Positions 1-11,197 of a stretch of DNA of 64,000 bases are shown piece by piece. The notes under the pieces were generated by a model. It was not told the origin of the DNA and searched no databases. It saw only the letters and a list, made by a program, of their open reading frames with translations. The number at the start of each line of letters is the position of its first letter. The stretch's first letter is position 1. The stretch is from Chelonoidis abingdonii (Eukaryota > Chordata > Testudines > Testudinidae): contig NC_133772.1 in the NCBI RefSeq assembly GCF_003597395.2, positions 141,628,997 through 141,692,996 on the forward strand, written 5' to 3'. Position numbers and translations under genes: made by a program.

Positions 1-100
1 ATCCACATTGCTAAGAGTCAAGAGGCTGAACGGACCCTGCACTTGGTAAACACATATGCTAGCATAAATTATTACATCACAAAGCAAGTCCTTGCTATTT

Positions 101-173
101 AGGCCTTGATCCAAAGTCCATTGCAGCCCATAGAAAGACTCCTGTTGGTCTCAGAGGGCTTTGGATCAGGCCC
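101..173. repeat. Short hairpin (MITE-like) repeat
   Basis: The two ends are near-perfect inverted repeats: GGCCTTGATCCAAAG at 102-116 faces CTTTGGATCAGGCC at 159-172. Related copies with the same 'ccaaag ... ctttgg/gattaggccc' layout lie at 9623-9686 and 33351-33420, so this is a dispersed family of short non-autonomous palindromes, not a chance hairpin. No coding capacity. The superfamily is not assigned. Confidence 0.6.
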
Positions 174-180
174 AGGAGCA

Positions 181-1257
181 GGCATGGTTTAATGATCTGA
201 GCACAGGACAGCTTGCCAGGGTCTCCTGAATTTTAAAGATTGCTCCAAGCAGAAAGTTTGCATTTAATTCCTGATCTGAATACCCCGAATGTTTAGAGGA
301 GCTAGGAATCAGACCTTTGGTTCAGAGCCATCTCTGCAGAGTTTTAATTCTGACTGATTTCTATGGTATTGGGCAAGACACTTAAACATCTCTGCTGTAA
401 AATATGACTAATGAAATTCACTGTCTTTCTCACCAGGGTGTCAGGAAATGTCATTTGTTCAGTTTGTAAAGCACTTTGAAGACGGAAGGTATTATCATTT
501 TTATTGCTTAATTATAATAGGGCTGAAATTTAAACTAGTGCCAAGGTTACTCATCAATACAGCATTTCACAAGCTTGCTGCATTTTCTTACTAACGCAGA
601 ACACTCTCTACACTGGCTCTTTAACTACATCACTGCCTGCTGAAGAACAGGAAATAACATTGCCAGTTGTGCAGATGATTTTTCCTCTAGATACTCTGTA
701 TATCAGACTGCTTCAGATTTTGCTCCACCATTGACACTTAATGAGATGAAACAAGTCAAGATAGACCAAAGCAGTCAGCACATTCTGGGCTCCTTTAAAT
801 TTAATGCCATTTGAAAACCCATTGTTAAACCAGATGCTGTGTTTGATCTGCAAACTGTTATGTGTCACTGTCTTCGATACACTTGTCATCCCAGTGAAGT
901 CAGATATAGCAATTCAACATCAGACTATGCAGCTCGAACCTGTGACATGGTTCTTAGAAACGCCGTCTTTAACAGCTGGTATTTCAATAAATAAATAGAA
1001 ACATGGTTTGATTATTGGTAGGTAAGTAACATATCTTCAGGATGCTGCTTGATACAGTACTGGGTTATCCTCATCAGTCTCCAATGACTTGCAACTGGAA
1101 GGATACACAGTATCAAAGCAAACACTGTCCAGGACAACACATGTGCCATTCCCAGAGTGACTGAGCATGTGGAAAGAACAGTATGTGATCATGTAATTAA
1201 ACAATTAATATACTTGGGTAGCTAAATTCAGATTGCAAAGGCAACCTTAATTCTGGC
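181..1257. other. Intergenic sequence, nothing recognised
   Basis: About 1.1 kb of AT-rich single-copy-looking DNA. It contains no long reading frame, no repeat that I can name and no RNA gene that I can see. A 64-codon frame at 804-998 has no family resemblance. Confidence 0.5.
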
Positions 1258-1279
1258 AGAGAGAGAGAGAGAGAGAGAG
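1258..1279. repeat. (GA)n microsatellite
   Basis: Uninterrupted GA dinucleotide run of about 22 bp. A similar run lies at 4873-4893. Confidence 0.95.
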
Positions 1280-1799
1280 TAAGTAAAAGTAATATATAGT
1301 ATCCAGATTAGGCAATTTAGTCTTTCCTTCCATTAGCAAGGCATTCTTAAGCATGCATCAGAATCTGTAGTTTAATTGATTCAGACAGTTTATTGTCCTC
1401 AGTAGGTATTCTAAAAGTCTTTTATAAAAGAAAATCCATTTTTTATTCTGAATTACAGAAAAAACACAAGCACATTTCAACAAAAATACTTTCATTTGGC
1501 AAAAGCTTTTTTAGGTAGGAAGCATTGATTTTCTCTGCCACTAGAAATAATTTCCTTGACAAAATAAGCACAGACCAGTGACATAATTCTCATCTCATTT
1601 ACATCGTTTTCTAATAGAAGTAACTCCGCTGAAGTCAATATAGTCACATAGATGCATAACTGCTAGGATACTGTAATGAGACTGTAGCTAGTCATTCAGA
1701 GTACATCAGCGGTAGATTTTTGATCCTGTTTCAACTCAAGTTAACTGATTGTCACTTAACAAGCGTAACTAACGCCTGAGATGCTAACTTAGACACTCC

Positions 1800-2850
1800 C
1801 CAGATGTTTTTGGTTTACCTTAGGTAGAACAGATACTGTGACACTTGCAGACCAGGTGTCAGCTCTGGCCAAGGCTGCAGGCACTGGCTGAGCACTGACA
1901 AATTCATAGCTGGAAACCAGAGCAGCTCACCTGTCAGTTAGCATTGTTCAAGCTCAGTGTTCGACTTGCAAGAATGTGTCTAGTGTTTAAACTCAATAAA
2001 ATGCTTGTAACTTGCTGGATGTATTAACCTTACTTGTAACATCTGTATCCAATGCTACAATGTAAAATATATTTTTGCTTTATAACTATAAAAGTGTTTG
2101 CTCTGAACTTGTGAAACTAGGCAGGAAGAGTGAGTCCCCCACCCATCAGGCAGGACTGTCAATATTTCATGGGTCAGTGTAGGACAAAAACATTATTGCT
2201 TTCCCCGTGCACCCCTGAAGAAGTTACACAGGAGCGCTCGTCCTACCAGTTTGAACTCTGGGGGAAGAGCATATAAAGACACACACAAGAAGAAATAGTT
2301 CTCTCTTTGCTGTTTGGACTCTCACAAGGGTTGGAGCTAAGAAATAAAAGCAGGGATTCCCAGGGTCAGCCGCTGTTAGCCCTATCAGACATTCAAGAGA
2401 CAGATTATGGGAACTGTCACCTTCTGGAACCACAGACTGTAATTCATTTGTGCATATATGTTGTTGCTTTAACCTGTAAACAACTCCTATTTCTTTTCCT
2501 AGTTAATAAACCCGTAGTTAGATTACTATAGGATTGGCTGCCAGCATTGTCTTTGGTGTGAGATCTGAGGCACAAAGTGACCTGGGGGAAGTGACTGGTC
2601 TCTTGGGACTGGAGGCAGCCTGACTCTTTTGTGATTTTTGGTGTAAGTGACCGTTTATCACTCAGTTCAGCTTGCCTGGGAGGCAAGATAGACTGGAGAG
2701 CCCAAGGGGACTGTCTGTGACTCCATAGTAAGACTGGTACAGGGCTTCAGGGGTTCACATTGGTTACTGGGCTGGTGAAATCTAATTACAGAACATGCCA
2801 TTGGTTTGGGGTCTCCGCCCTGCTTTTTCCATCCACACTGGCACATTATA
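1800..2850 (+). mobile_element. Probable LTR of a retroelement, plus orientation
   Basis: The stretch has LTR architecture. A TATA box (tataaag, 2272-2278) is followed about 230 bp later by AATAAA (2505-2510), with an earlier AATAAA at 2343-2348. The downstream text (2520-2830) matches what I remember of an abundant turtle LTR family. No internal retroviral gene adjoins it, so it would be a solo LTR or isolated remnant. I could not fix exact TG...CA ends, so both boundaries are approximate. The family assignment comes from memory and is inference. Confidence 0.45.
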
Positions 2851-3269
2851 AATGGATAAATAAAGAAATACATGTAATGACAATTGAACACTGTCATTCT
2901 CCTACTTACTTGATAGTAGGAAATCTGATCAGGAGTAGTAAAACTGCACAGAAAGATATTTGGAAAAATATCAGCTGTGATATCTACAAAAAACGGGCTA
3001 GTGAGAAACAAGTTTGAATGTAAATGGCAAAGTTAAAGGAGAGTTATTTAGGCTAAGCTGCCCACAGACCTAGGCTATGCAGCCCACACATACAAACGTC
3101 AGAGATGAACCATGTTTCCTCTCCCTCAACTATTTTGGGTGGGATTTTCAAAAGCCTCAGAATCTGCCTAACTCTGCTCCCATTAAAGCCAATGGAAGAT
3201 TTACCACTGATTTAAATGACAACAGAGCTAGGCCAATGATGAATGCTTCCAAAAATCCCACCTGCCATG
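2851..3269. other. Intergenic sequence between two LTRs
   Basis: Includes a segment at about 3135-3240 (gggattttcaaaagc..., cccattaaagccaatgga) of the type found in short palindromic amniote repeats. No gene is supported. The frame at 3077-3490 runs into the next LTR and is not coding. The flank CCATG (3265-3269) forms one side of the target duplication of the LTR that follows. Confidence 0.45.
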
Positions 3270-4004
3270 TGTTAGGGGGCTTTCCCTTCACCTTCTCCTC
3301 TGGTTCTTGTCACACAGACAGAGAGCAGAAGAGCAGAGGTCCGAAGGGCAGGCAATGCAAGGTTTATTGGGGGTTAGTTCCAAACGAGTATGTCCAGAGC
3401 TCTACACACCAGCAGCGTCCATTGCCTAGTGTTCCCTTCCCAGCTCTGACACCACAGAGTGTTTACCCCACATCCTCCTTCCAGCTCTGATGCCGCAGAG
3501 CCCGGCCCCTGTCCCTATTCCCCATTCTCATTTCCCATTCCCCATTTTCCCTATTCCCACCTCCTCCTTCTTAGCAGGCCCAAATACACCTGCAATGTAG
3601 GCCCACAGTCCCTCCCCTTACAGTTTAGAGTCATGTTCCATTTTGGGTCTGGGGTCTTCATCCCACCTCTTTGTACCCCATGGGAGGGGTAAGAAGAGAG
3701 GTTGTGCTCCAGTCAGGGATGGGCATTTCTTTGGTCTTTTAGTGTTTTATTCTTTCCCCCTAAAGTCCATCCCAACTGGTTGCTTGACTGTGCCTTGAGA
3801 TGGGGTTGAGGCAACCTTAAAGTGTGCTCTGAGGAACACTTTCACTGCTCTTATCTGTTCCCACTGCACTAACAAATCCAGCTGACTAGGCAGAAGCAAC
3901 ATCCCAATGTCTTTATCCCTTGTTTACACATTTTAGTATAAGAGGATCAAAAAGTCAAACTCAAAATTCTATCCCAGGCTAACAAACAGACCTATCTCCT
4001 AACA
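3270..4004 (-). mobile_element. Solo LTR, 735 bp, minus strand
   Basis: Read on the minus strand it begins TGTTAGGAG and ends CCCCCTAACA, the inverted TGTTAG...CTAACA ends typical of retroviral LTRs. A polyadenylation signal (AATAAA, complement of tttatt near 3363) lies close to its 3' end, as expected at the R/U5 boundary. The flanks CCATG (3265-3269) and CTATG (4005-4009) fit a five-base target duplication with one mismatch. No internal gag, pol or env sequence flanks it, so recombination has left a solo LTR. The type (endogenous retrovirus or Gypsy) cannot be told from the LTR alone. Confidence 0.8.
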
Positions 4005-4009
4005 CTATG

Positions 4010-5200
4010 CACAGCTGAGAAGCCATCACGACATACAGTGCCCCACTATCACATCACTGTGCAACAAAACAGTGGTGATTAGATATGGCAATACAATAAG
4101 AAGCTTAGCTGCAATTTTTTGCATCACAGTTACAGGATACAGGATACATGTGGCTTTTTTAACCATGACTTCAAGAGAAAACTGCATTACAGAGCACAAG
4201 ATGACTTGTTCTCGGGCCCACCAAATGAAAACTGGATGGCTGAAAGTGGGTCATAGTTTATCACACAGATTTTGAATATTGAACTGAAATTAACGTGCAA
4301 AGCTCTAGCCACCAAAGCTCTTAACTCTGCTACTCTAGAAGGTTCTTGTCATATCCACAATAGCATTCAAAAACTCACCAAGACTCTAATCTATGCTGTA
4401 GTTTTCAGTCCATCTGATGCAGCTTTATTTATGCTCAGGACAATATAACAATTCTGCCTGAACAGCACAAAAGACTGCACTTTATACAAAACCCAATTCA
4501 CGACTTTGCTTTATGATTCATGTTTATTTTAATGTGACAGTCTGAACGCACAAAGAGAGACAAACAAATAGAAATCAGCCATGCCAACTGTCACTACAGC
4601 CTCTCCAAGCAGCCTGCTGTCTGCTCTTCCATCTCTGCTTCTAGACAGGTGTTCTGTATTTCTTACGAGTTCCTTAATTACAGCCTCTGCTTTCGTCCGT
4701 TGCCTAATCAAAGAGATTTCTTTCTTTCTTTCAGGCTCTTTCTTCATTATCCCAAACCATTAGTCACTCTGGAGCCATCTGTGCTACTCTTAACTTGTTC
4801 TCTCTATGTTAATCACAATGTAGTCTCACCTCATATGTCAGTGCTCTAAAGGAGAGGCAAAGTAAACCAGACAGAGAGAGAGAGAGAGAGAGGGAGCTCA
4901 CACATTGGCCCAAAAGACATGGAAGGACATAAGCACTTTGCCTTGGGGCAGGATAAGGCTGACTTGTTACCACTGATGCTGTTGATAGTTTTCACATGAC
5001 AAATGTGTGTCGGAGTTCTGGATTTCTATACCGTTATGATAGAGGAGTCCCTTGTAGCTTCACACTCTGGAACACCACCAGGACAGGCCGCAGCTGCTGT
5101 TCCCACACAAGCTCAGCAGCCAGACCATGCAGCTATCTTGGCACTTCCACAGCAATGTTCTGAAATGTAAGTGTTACTTTAGTATAAAAACCATGCTCTG
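4010..5200. other. Intergenic sequence with a second (GA)n run
   Basis: About 1.2 kb of AT-rich DNA. The only clear feature is a GA microsatellite at 4873-4893. No gene, RNA or transposon could be recognised. Confidence 0.5.
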
Positions 5201-5202
5201 AA

Positions 5203-5376
5203 GTGTCCCTAGCCTCAGTTTGCCAGAAGCTGGGAATGGCTGACAGGGGATGGATCACTTGATGATTAACTGTTCTGTTCATTCCCTCTGGGGCACCTGG
5301 CACTGGCCACTGTCAGAAGACAGGATACTGGGCTAGATGGACCATTGGTGTGACCCAGTGTGGCCGTTCTTATGTT
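5203..5376 (+). mobile_element. CR1 LINE 3' end
   Basis: The segment runs from 'gtccctagcctcagtttgcc' to 'tggccgttcttatgtt' and includes the conserved 'atactgggctagatggacc' string. This is the 3' untranslated end of a CR1 subfamily. The complement of the same family occurs at 9259-9545, and a plus-strand copy abuts the N gap at 23134. 5' truncation is usual for CR1. Confidence 0.85.
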
Positions 5377-5649
5377 GCAATACTCAGTCTAATGCTAGGC
5401 TAAAATTCACCAGTTTACGAAAGCTCCTATGGTGAAGACTTGTGACTCAAAGGCAGTAATAATTTGACAAGGAGATAAGTTAAGACTGTGATCTCTTTGG
5501 ACCAAGAGCCAATCATCTCTTACTATATGTACACACCTGCCATTGCCCAATGTAGCACCAACAAATACATAATAACACTGCACATCGCCCTTTGAGATGG
5601 GCTACTCATCTTTGATAGCGAAAGTCACAATAATACTTTGTGCTCACAC

Positions 5650-5780
5650 AAGACCTTCCATCCAAGGTTCACCAACCACTGTACAAACATTCATATATCA
5701 CCCCTTCCAGGGAGGTGTTAGCCCATTTTACAGGTGAGGAAACGGAGGTCCAAATGGAAATGAAAGTCCTGATTGCCCTT
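5650..5780 (+). repeat. MIR-like SINE fragment
   Basis: The string 'cccattttacaggtgagga' with 'aacggagg' resembles the core of the ancient amniote MIR SINE. A second diverged copy is at about 52045-52225. Old and strongly diverged, so limits are approximate. Confidence 0.5.
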
Positions 5781-5821
5781 CTGCTTTCATGGGATTGGTG
5801 CTCAGAGGATCTGAGAGGAGG

Positions 5822-6958
5822 TGTGACGCTCTCTATACTTTAGGGAGTGCCCTGTAACCCCTATATTCATCATTTATATATAATTGTGATATTTCATATA
5901 AAGCATACCATGTGAGGTATCATGGGAAAGGCTCTGATCTGCTGAAGGTCATTGTGCTATCTAAATATGTGTATCATTAGTGCATATGAACTTATGAGAT
6001 GGTGTTGTATGGTTGTTACTAAAATATGCTGTGGATTTGGGAAGTGCTCAGGTATTAGCTCCCCAGAGAAGACAACAAGGAAGGTAACCAACACCTGGGC
6101 GAAAGTTGAACAACCATCAGCAGCTATTGTCCAGCAAGGTAGTTACAATTGAACAACTCATTTGCACAAGGTCACACCTGGTGACTCAGCAATGCCCACC
6201 TGACATGCCTGGACTTTTGTTCTCCATGGACATGGAATGAGGATATAAAACAGAACTCAGGAGCCCCATGCTTCATCCTTTCTCTTCTCCCTCACCTATG
6301 CTGAAGGCAAGGAGAATGCTGGAGCTGAAGATACTAGTCCCGAGGCTAAGAGGAAAAGCCAGAGTATGAAAAATTGTAACCAGCCTGCAATATCCAGTGG
6401 AGTGAGAAAAACTGCGTAATCTAGATGTTTCCCAGTCTATAGGTTAAGAGTTTTAACTGCGTGCTTACAGTTTATTTTGGTAACTACTCTCACTTTTTGT
6501 CTATCACGTATAATCACTTAAAATCCATCTTTTGTAATCAATAAACTTATTTTAATGTTTATTCTTACCAGTGAGTTTGCCTGAAGCACTTGGTAAATCT
6601 TCTCAGGCTGTATATCCACTTTCCACTGATAAAGTTGTGAACCAATTAATGAACTTGCATTATTCAAGAAAGGGTCTTGAGCAGTGCAAGACAGCATATT
6701 CCTGAGGTACAAGGCTGAGAGATGGGGGGCGGGGTTGGCTCGTGCCTTGCTCTGTGTGATTCATGAGTGACTCTGCGAGCATTCATGCAATCTAGCTGAG
6801 TGTGGGGCTCCACATGCGGTTGCACTGAGTGGTAACAGCATCTGCAGAGGCTTGCTGCTTGTCACCAGTAAGGCATTGTGAAAGACAACCCAGAATAGTG
6901 AATAAAGGGAACACAGCAGTCCCATGGTCCCAGGTTGCACCCCAGGGATCCCATCACA
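5822..6958 (+). mobile_element. Solo LTR, 1137 bp, plus strand
   Basis: It begins TGTGACGCTC and ends ATCCCATCACA, giving TGTGA...TCACA inverted ends. A TATA box (tataaaa, 6244-6250) and AATAAA (6540-6545) lie about 290 bp apart in the correct order for a plus-strand LTR. The flanks GGAGG (5817-5821) and GGAGA (6959-6963) fit a five-base target duplication with one mismatch. No internal retroviral genes remain on either side. The small frames inside it (for example 5952-6152 and 6829-7101) are not genes. Confidence 0.75.
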
Positions 6959-6963
6959 GGAGA

Positions 6964-7761
6964 ACAGAGAGGAAGGAGAAAGGGGACAGCCTCTCTCCAT
7001 GTGCATTATCCAGTGCTGATCCCATTGCTTTGCAGCTGAAATCCAATGGGGAGTTTATACTGTGGGAAGAAAAGCAATTAACTTCCTCTTGTCCTTCCTA
7101 GGAGTGCTCTTAAACAGCCATGGGTATTCTATCAATGGCAGTACTGATCCACAGGAAACATATGGCCTAAGGGAAGCAGGGTAGAAAAGCCGTGCAAAGG
7201 GAAATCACCCTGTGGACTAAGAGTTTCTTTCCCCTACCTTCTCCGTGGGACTCAGCCCTTCCCTTGAGTGGGAGATTTGATGGAAGCTTGGCCTCTCACA
7301 ATATTTCTAGGGGAGAGCACAACCTTGTCCTAGTTTTAACCATCATATCCAGGCTCTGACCAAATCATGCTGTTCCTTCTCTTCACAAAACTTCAAAGAT
7401 CTGTACTTTCCCCTCTCTCCAGCCCACTAAAACTCTTATCTGGGAGCCGATTATCTTCTGGCTTGCTTGCAACTACTTCCTTCTTTCAAACACTTGGTTC
7501 CCCACACCAGACCATTATCTTCCAATTCTTCCAGCGCCATCTATCTGAACATGTCACACCTCCTCCTCACACCTAAGTTTAGTTTTTAACCTCTTTGAGG
7601 CAGTGGTTGTGTTTTTCTTCATCTTCTCTGAAGTGCCTACCACATCTCTGAGTGTGACAAATAGATAAATCAATAAATGAATAAGCAAGAAAGCACTTTT
7701 CTGAGGTCATGCCTGGCATGATCATATGGCAAAAGTGAGAAGAGATCCAGATCTCCTATAA
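6964..7761. other. Intergenic sequence, nothing recognised
   Basis: About 800 bp with no repeat or gene that I can name. The 69-codon frame at 7367-7576 has no recognisable domain. Confidence 0.45.
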
Positions 7762-7867
7762 AGGATGGTCTAGACAGTATTTGGTCCTACCATGAGGGCA
7801 AGGGACTGGACTCAATGACCTCTCGAGGTCCCTTCCAGCCCTACAATCCATGAATCTATGAATCTAT
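7762..7867 (+). mobile_element. CR1 LINE 3' tail
   Basis: Contains 'ggactcaatgacctctcgag' and 'gtcccttccagccctacaa' and ends in 'gaatctatgaatctatga', the short tandem tail that terminates CR1 copies. Only the last 100 bp are present, as expected for 5'-truncated insertions. Confidence 0.85.
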
Positions 7868-8530
7868 GACCAGCAAAACCTTGCATCTTTATCAAAAGAT
7901 CATTGTGTATAAAGGAGCTAATTCTAGACAAGGGTCAGTCTTAGTCTGTTCTGGATTTTAATTCTGTACATTAAAATCTTGGTTCAGCACAATTTAGTTA
8001 AATTTTTCATACCATAAAAGATGCACGTTTAATATGATTTAGGGGGGGTTAAACCAAGAATGTTCTAAAGATACATTTGTATTAAACCAAAGTCATTCTA
8101 AATACATCTAGTTTAACTCAATAGTTTTAAAATAGGAGCAAAGGTGTTTGGGTTTCCTGTGGTTTGGGGAGTATTTTTACAAAGCAGCCTTTACCTCTGT
8201 GGGCTCTAGTTTAAATACTCCTCTCATCAATTAGCTGAACTGAAAAGTGATTTCTGTGACTGCAAATCCACTGGAAAAAACAAACTCAACCCTTCCTGCA
8301 CGCACAGTTGTCTCTTTATATGAACAGAGTGCTGGGCAAAATGCTAGAAAAGCTACAGAGCAAATCCATCATGGGCAATGGCAAAGCAAGCTTCCACAAA
8401 TGTTCTTGTACTTATACTTGGGATGACCACCTCAAGAAATGAAAAGAGAGTTCACTTGCCGTGCCAATTCAGGTTTAACCTTTTCGCTGAAGTTGCCAGC
8501 AGCAAGCAACCAGTCAATGCATCTTCTTCC
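7868..8530. other. Intergenic sequence, nothing recognised
   Basis: AT-rich DNA without a recognisable gene or repeat. Confidence 0.4.
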
Positions 8531-8605
8531 GTTTTGGGGAAGTTCTGTGGCCTGCATCAGGCTGGATGAACAAAATGGTCCCTTCTGGCTTTGGAATCTA
8601 AGTGA
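8531..8605 (+). mobile_element. CR1 3' end fragment (diverged)
   Basis: 'ttttggggaagttctgtggc' followed by 'aaatggtcccttctggcttt' and 'ggaatcta' matches the 3' end of an older CR1 subfamily. A sister fragment is at about 36705-36775 and an intact tail at 55150-55231. Confidence 0.65.
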
Positions 8606-9258
8606 AGTGAATGAAGACCACCACATCTAATCCAAACCAGACACGGATCATTGAGCTAGCAGAAAGGCTCCAGCTCTCGTTACTAGACTCTTGAACTATC
8701 CAGTACCCTCCACATTACGTTTCTTTAAAACTCTTTCTTATTATTAAAGTAATCCTTCAAAAGGCACAGCTCCAAAAAGGACAGTGTGACAGATGGCCAC
8801 CTTGGCTGACCTACTCAGATGAATGACATTGTCAACATGCTAACAAGTAATTTGTTGTCCCCAGAAGGCCAGTTATGGAAAGCCAAAACCATTCAGAATT
8901 AAATTGCCATCTTTAAGAGGCAAATTTATTATTAGCAAATAAATGGGCTTTTTTTAGCTACAAACAAGGATCTCCTATAGTGCCAGATAAATCTGGAACA
9001 GGTCTATCCTTCCATCTTGATGGAAAATGAGGAAGGGAAGAAAAAGGGAGGTCTCAAAAGGTTCATTGACATGTAGATATGTTTATATTGTCCATCCAAA
9101 CATTGATATCTTACAGCCTTCTCTTTCCTCCATCCGCCATCCCATTCTGCTTAACCCCAAAGTCAGCACTCACTCTCCAAGTGGTGATTCCCCAACTCGT
9201 TCATGTGCCTCTTACCTTGGGTCATTTTCTACTCAAAGTAGTACCTCAGGTTGGGTAC
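8606..9258. other. Intergenic sequence, second half duplicated downstream
   Basis: No gene recognised. From about 9073 onward the text reappears in an indel-rich form from about 11198. See the entry for 11198-12245. Confidence 0.5.
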
Positions 9259-9545
9259 ATAAGAACGACCTCAGTGGGTCAGACCAAAGGTCCATCTAGC
9301 CCAGTATCCTGTCTTCTGGCAGTGGCCAATGCCAGGTGCCCCAGAGGGAATGAACAGAACAGGCAATCACCAAGTGATCCATCCCCTGTTGCCCGTTCAC
9401 AGCTTCTGCCAAACAGAAGCTAGGGATACCATCCCTGTCCATCTGAACTAACAGCCACTGATGGACCTATCCTCCATTATCTAGTTCTTTTTTTACCCTG
9501 TTATAGTCTTGTCCTTCACAACATCCTCTGGGTATTCTCTGCTGA
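9259..9545 (-). mobile_element. CR1 LINE 3' end, minus strand
   Basis: Reads 'gggtcagaccaaaggtccat' and 'ctagcccagtatcctgtctt', followed by 'ccaggtgccccagagggaat'. This is the complement of the CR1 3' end seen at 5203-5376. It extends about 100 bp further into the element, to 'agtcttgtccttcacaacat'. Confidence 0.85.
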
Positions 9546-9622
9546 ACACTATCAAAGCTGCTCAACATAAGGTATAACTCATATACTCAAGGGAGTGGGA
9601 GGCACAGAAAATGGGCTCTGAG

Positions 9623-9686
9623 CCAAAGCCCACTCAAGTCCATGGGAATCTTTTCACTGATTTCAATGGGCTTTGGACCAGGCCCA
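9623..9686. repeat. Short hairpin (MITE-like) repeat
   Basis: 'ccaaagcccactcaagtcca' faces 'tttcaatgggctttgg', then 'accaggccca'. Same family as 101-173 and 33351-33420. Confidence 0.6.
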
Positions 9687-9926
9687 TGATGCATTCGCTT
9701 TGGGAAAACAACATAACTCAGAAGAGTGAAAGGCAGCAGCCAGCCTGGCGGATATTGCCACACCTCTGTGGCTCCCAGCGTGAACAGGAGCTACGACAGA
9801 AAGCCTGACGAGGATCATGGGGTGGGAGGGAACTTAGCTTAACTTTTTTATACCCTAAACACTGCTTGAGGGTCAATTATGTTTAGGGATAAGGGGCTAT
9901 TTTTTGTTTACCCCTTGTTACCATAT

Positions 9927-10042
9927 GTCATAAGTAGATAGGTAAGGTAAGGGTTAATTTTCTTTTACTGTTAAGGGTTTACAAAGGGAACCAAACACCT
10001 GACCAGAGGACCAATCAGGAAACAGGATTTTCAAAAGTAAGG
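9927..10042 (+). mobile_element. LTR 5' portion (TGTCATAA family)
   Basis: Starts TGTCATAAGTAG and includes 'ttactgttaagggtttacaa' and 'cctgaccagaggaccaatca'. I recognise this as the U3 start of an abundant turtle LTR family. The similarity stops abruptly near 10042. The error-rich second copy at 12129 continues for at least another 60-70 bp of LTR text before becoming unreadable. The break at 10042 is therefore probably an assembly join and not the true LTR end. Confidence 0.5.
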
Positions 10043-10289
10043 GAGTAGCACCATTATGGTTTAAGACTGATACTCTGTGAAACTTTAACACCCATTTTTT
10101 CTTACCGTGAATGCCTCAAGAACCTAGCTGGCTACTCGCTTGATGTGAACTCGCTGTGCCTCCACTGGGGGATCCCAGGCTAGTGTTACTGGTCCAGATT
10201 TGAGGGTTTGCGTTGATGAAGGCTTTCCCCAAGCAATCAGCTCCTCCCTAAAATAAAAATCATGCGAAATCATCAAAACGTTGCCATTC
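10043..10289. other. Unassigned sequence after a probable assembly join
   Basis: Follows the abrupt end of the LTR text at 10042. I see no repeat or gene here. Confidence 0.4.
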
Positions 10290-11070
10290 TTACACACGCA
10301 GGCCGAGGGGTGCAGACACTGCCCTCCCCCAACCGCCCCTCACCCCTTTGCGGACTGACATCCCAGTGTCCTAAGGCACCAGCACGGCCCCTGGGGAACC
10401 AATACTGACAATCCTTACTGGCTGGTAAAACCACTGGAGCCGACACGCTGACGCAAGGAGCCTCGTATGTTAACTTCAAAGGCAGCAAGCCAGTGCATAA
10501 ATCAGTTGATTTTGCCAGGCAGCCTGGCCACTCAGAAGCACACGACGTGCGCGGCTCTCAGACACCCGGCCGAGCACCCTGCACCTGTTCTGAGAACACC
10601 ACCCCGGGGCCTTTCCAAACACATTGTCGCTCTCTGCCAAAGGGGATTTCGGCTGGAAGCTTCTATGCCCCTCTGCGCAGCAGAGCGTCTGGTTGACAGC
10701 TGGCTACTCACCAAGTGCTCGAAAGCCACGGCCCACAAGTTCAGGCCCCGCTCCAGCCCCCCCACTCCCCTGATTTTAACAGGGTTCGTGCCCTAAATTA
10801 ACTTTCTGGCTCCGCGGCCTCAAGATATTACTTACAGAACATTTTTGAACATCAGCGTTATTGCAGAGGCCAGGATGAGAGACGCCGGAGATAGCAGCAG
10901 CCGCTTTTTCAGGGCACTGGAATACCGGTGCGTGGGGCCGGCCTCCCCGGGAACGGACCAACAACAAGACACTGGGAAAGCTTTGAACCTTGAACAGCAC
11001 AACAGCTGCTTTCTGCTACTCAAGGGGCGTTTTCACAGCGTCAATGTTGCCATCGCAAGGACATCATAAT
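10290..11070 (-). promoter_or_regulatory. CpG-rich stretch, candidate promoter and first exon
   Basis: This stretch is visibly richer in G+C and CpG than its surroundings. On the minus strand an ATG in good context (GCGATGG, codon 11053-11051) opens a frame that meets TGA after six codons (11035-11033). The frame then stays open to a strong splice donor, TCTGTAAGTAAT, near 10837. The open part is basic and leucine/serine-rich and ends in a hydrophobic run near 'LLSPASLILASAITLMF', which could suit a targeting or membrane-anchor segment. I recognise no protein. The in-frame TGA may be a sequencing error, or ATG-TGA may be a short upstream frame. It may equally be an isolated CpG-rich fragment carried in by a gap fill. 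Confidence 0.25.
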
Positions 11071-11197
11071 GCGCCAGAACACAGGTAAACCATATTGCAG
11101 AGTTTACTAGTTAGGACATAGTGAAGACATGGATATCTCCATAGTTATCCTTGCATTTAAGTCCAGTTAGCCATCCCTGTCCTATTTTTACCACCTA

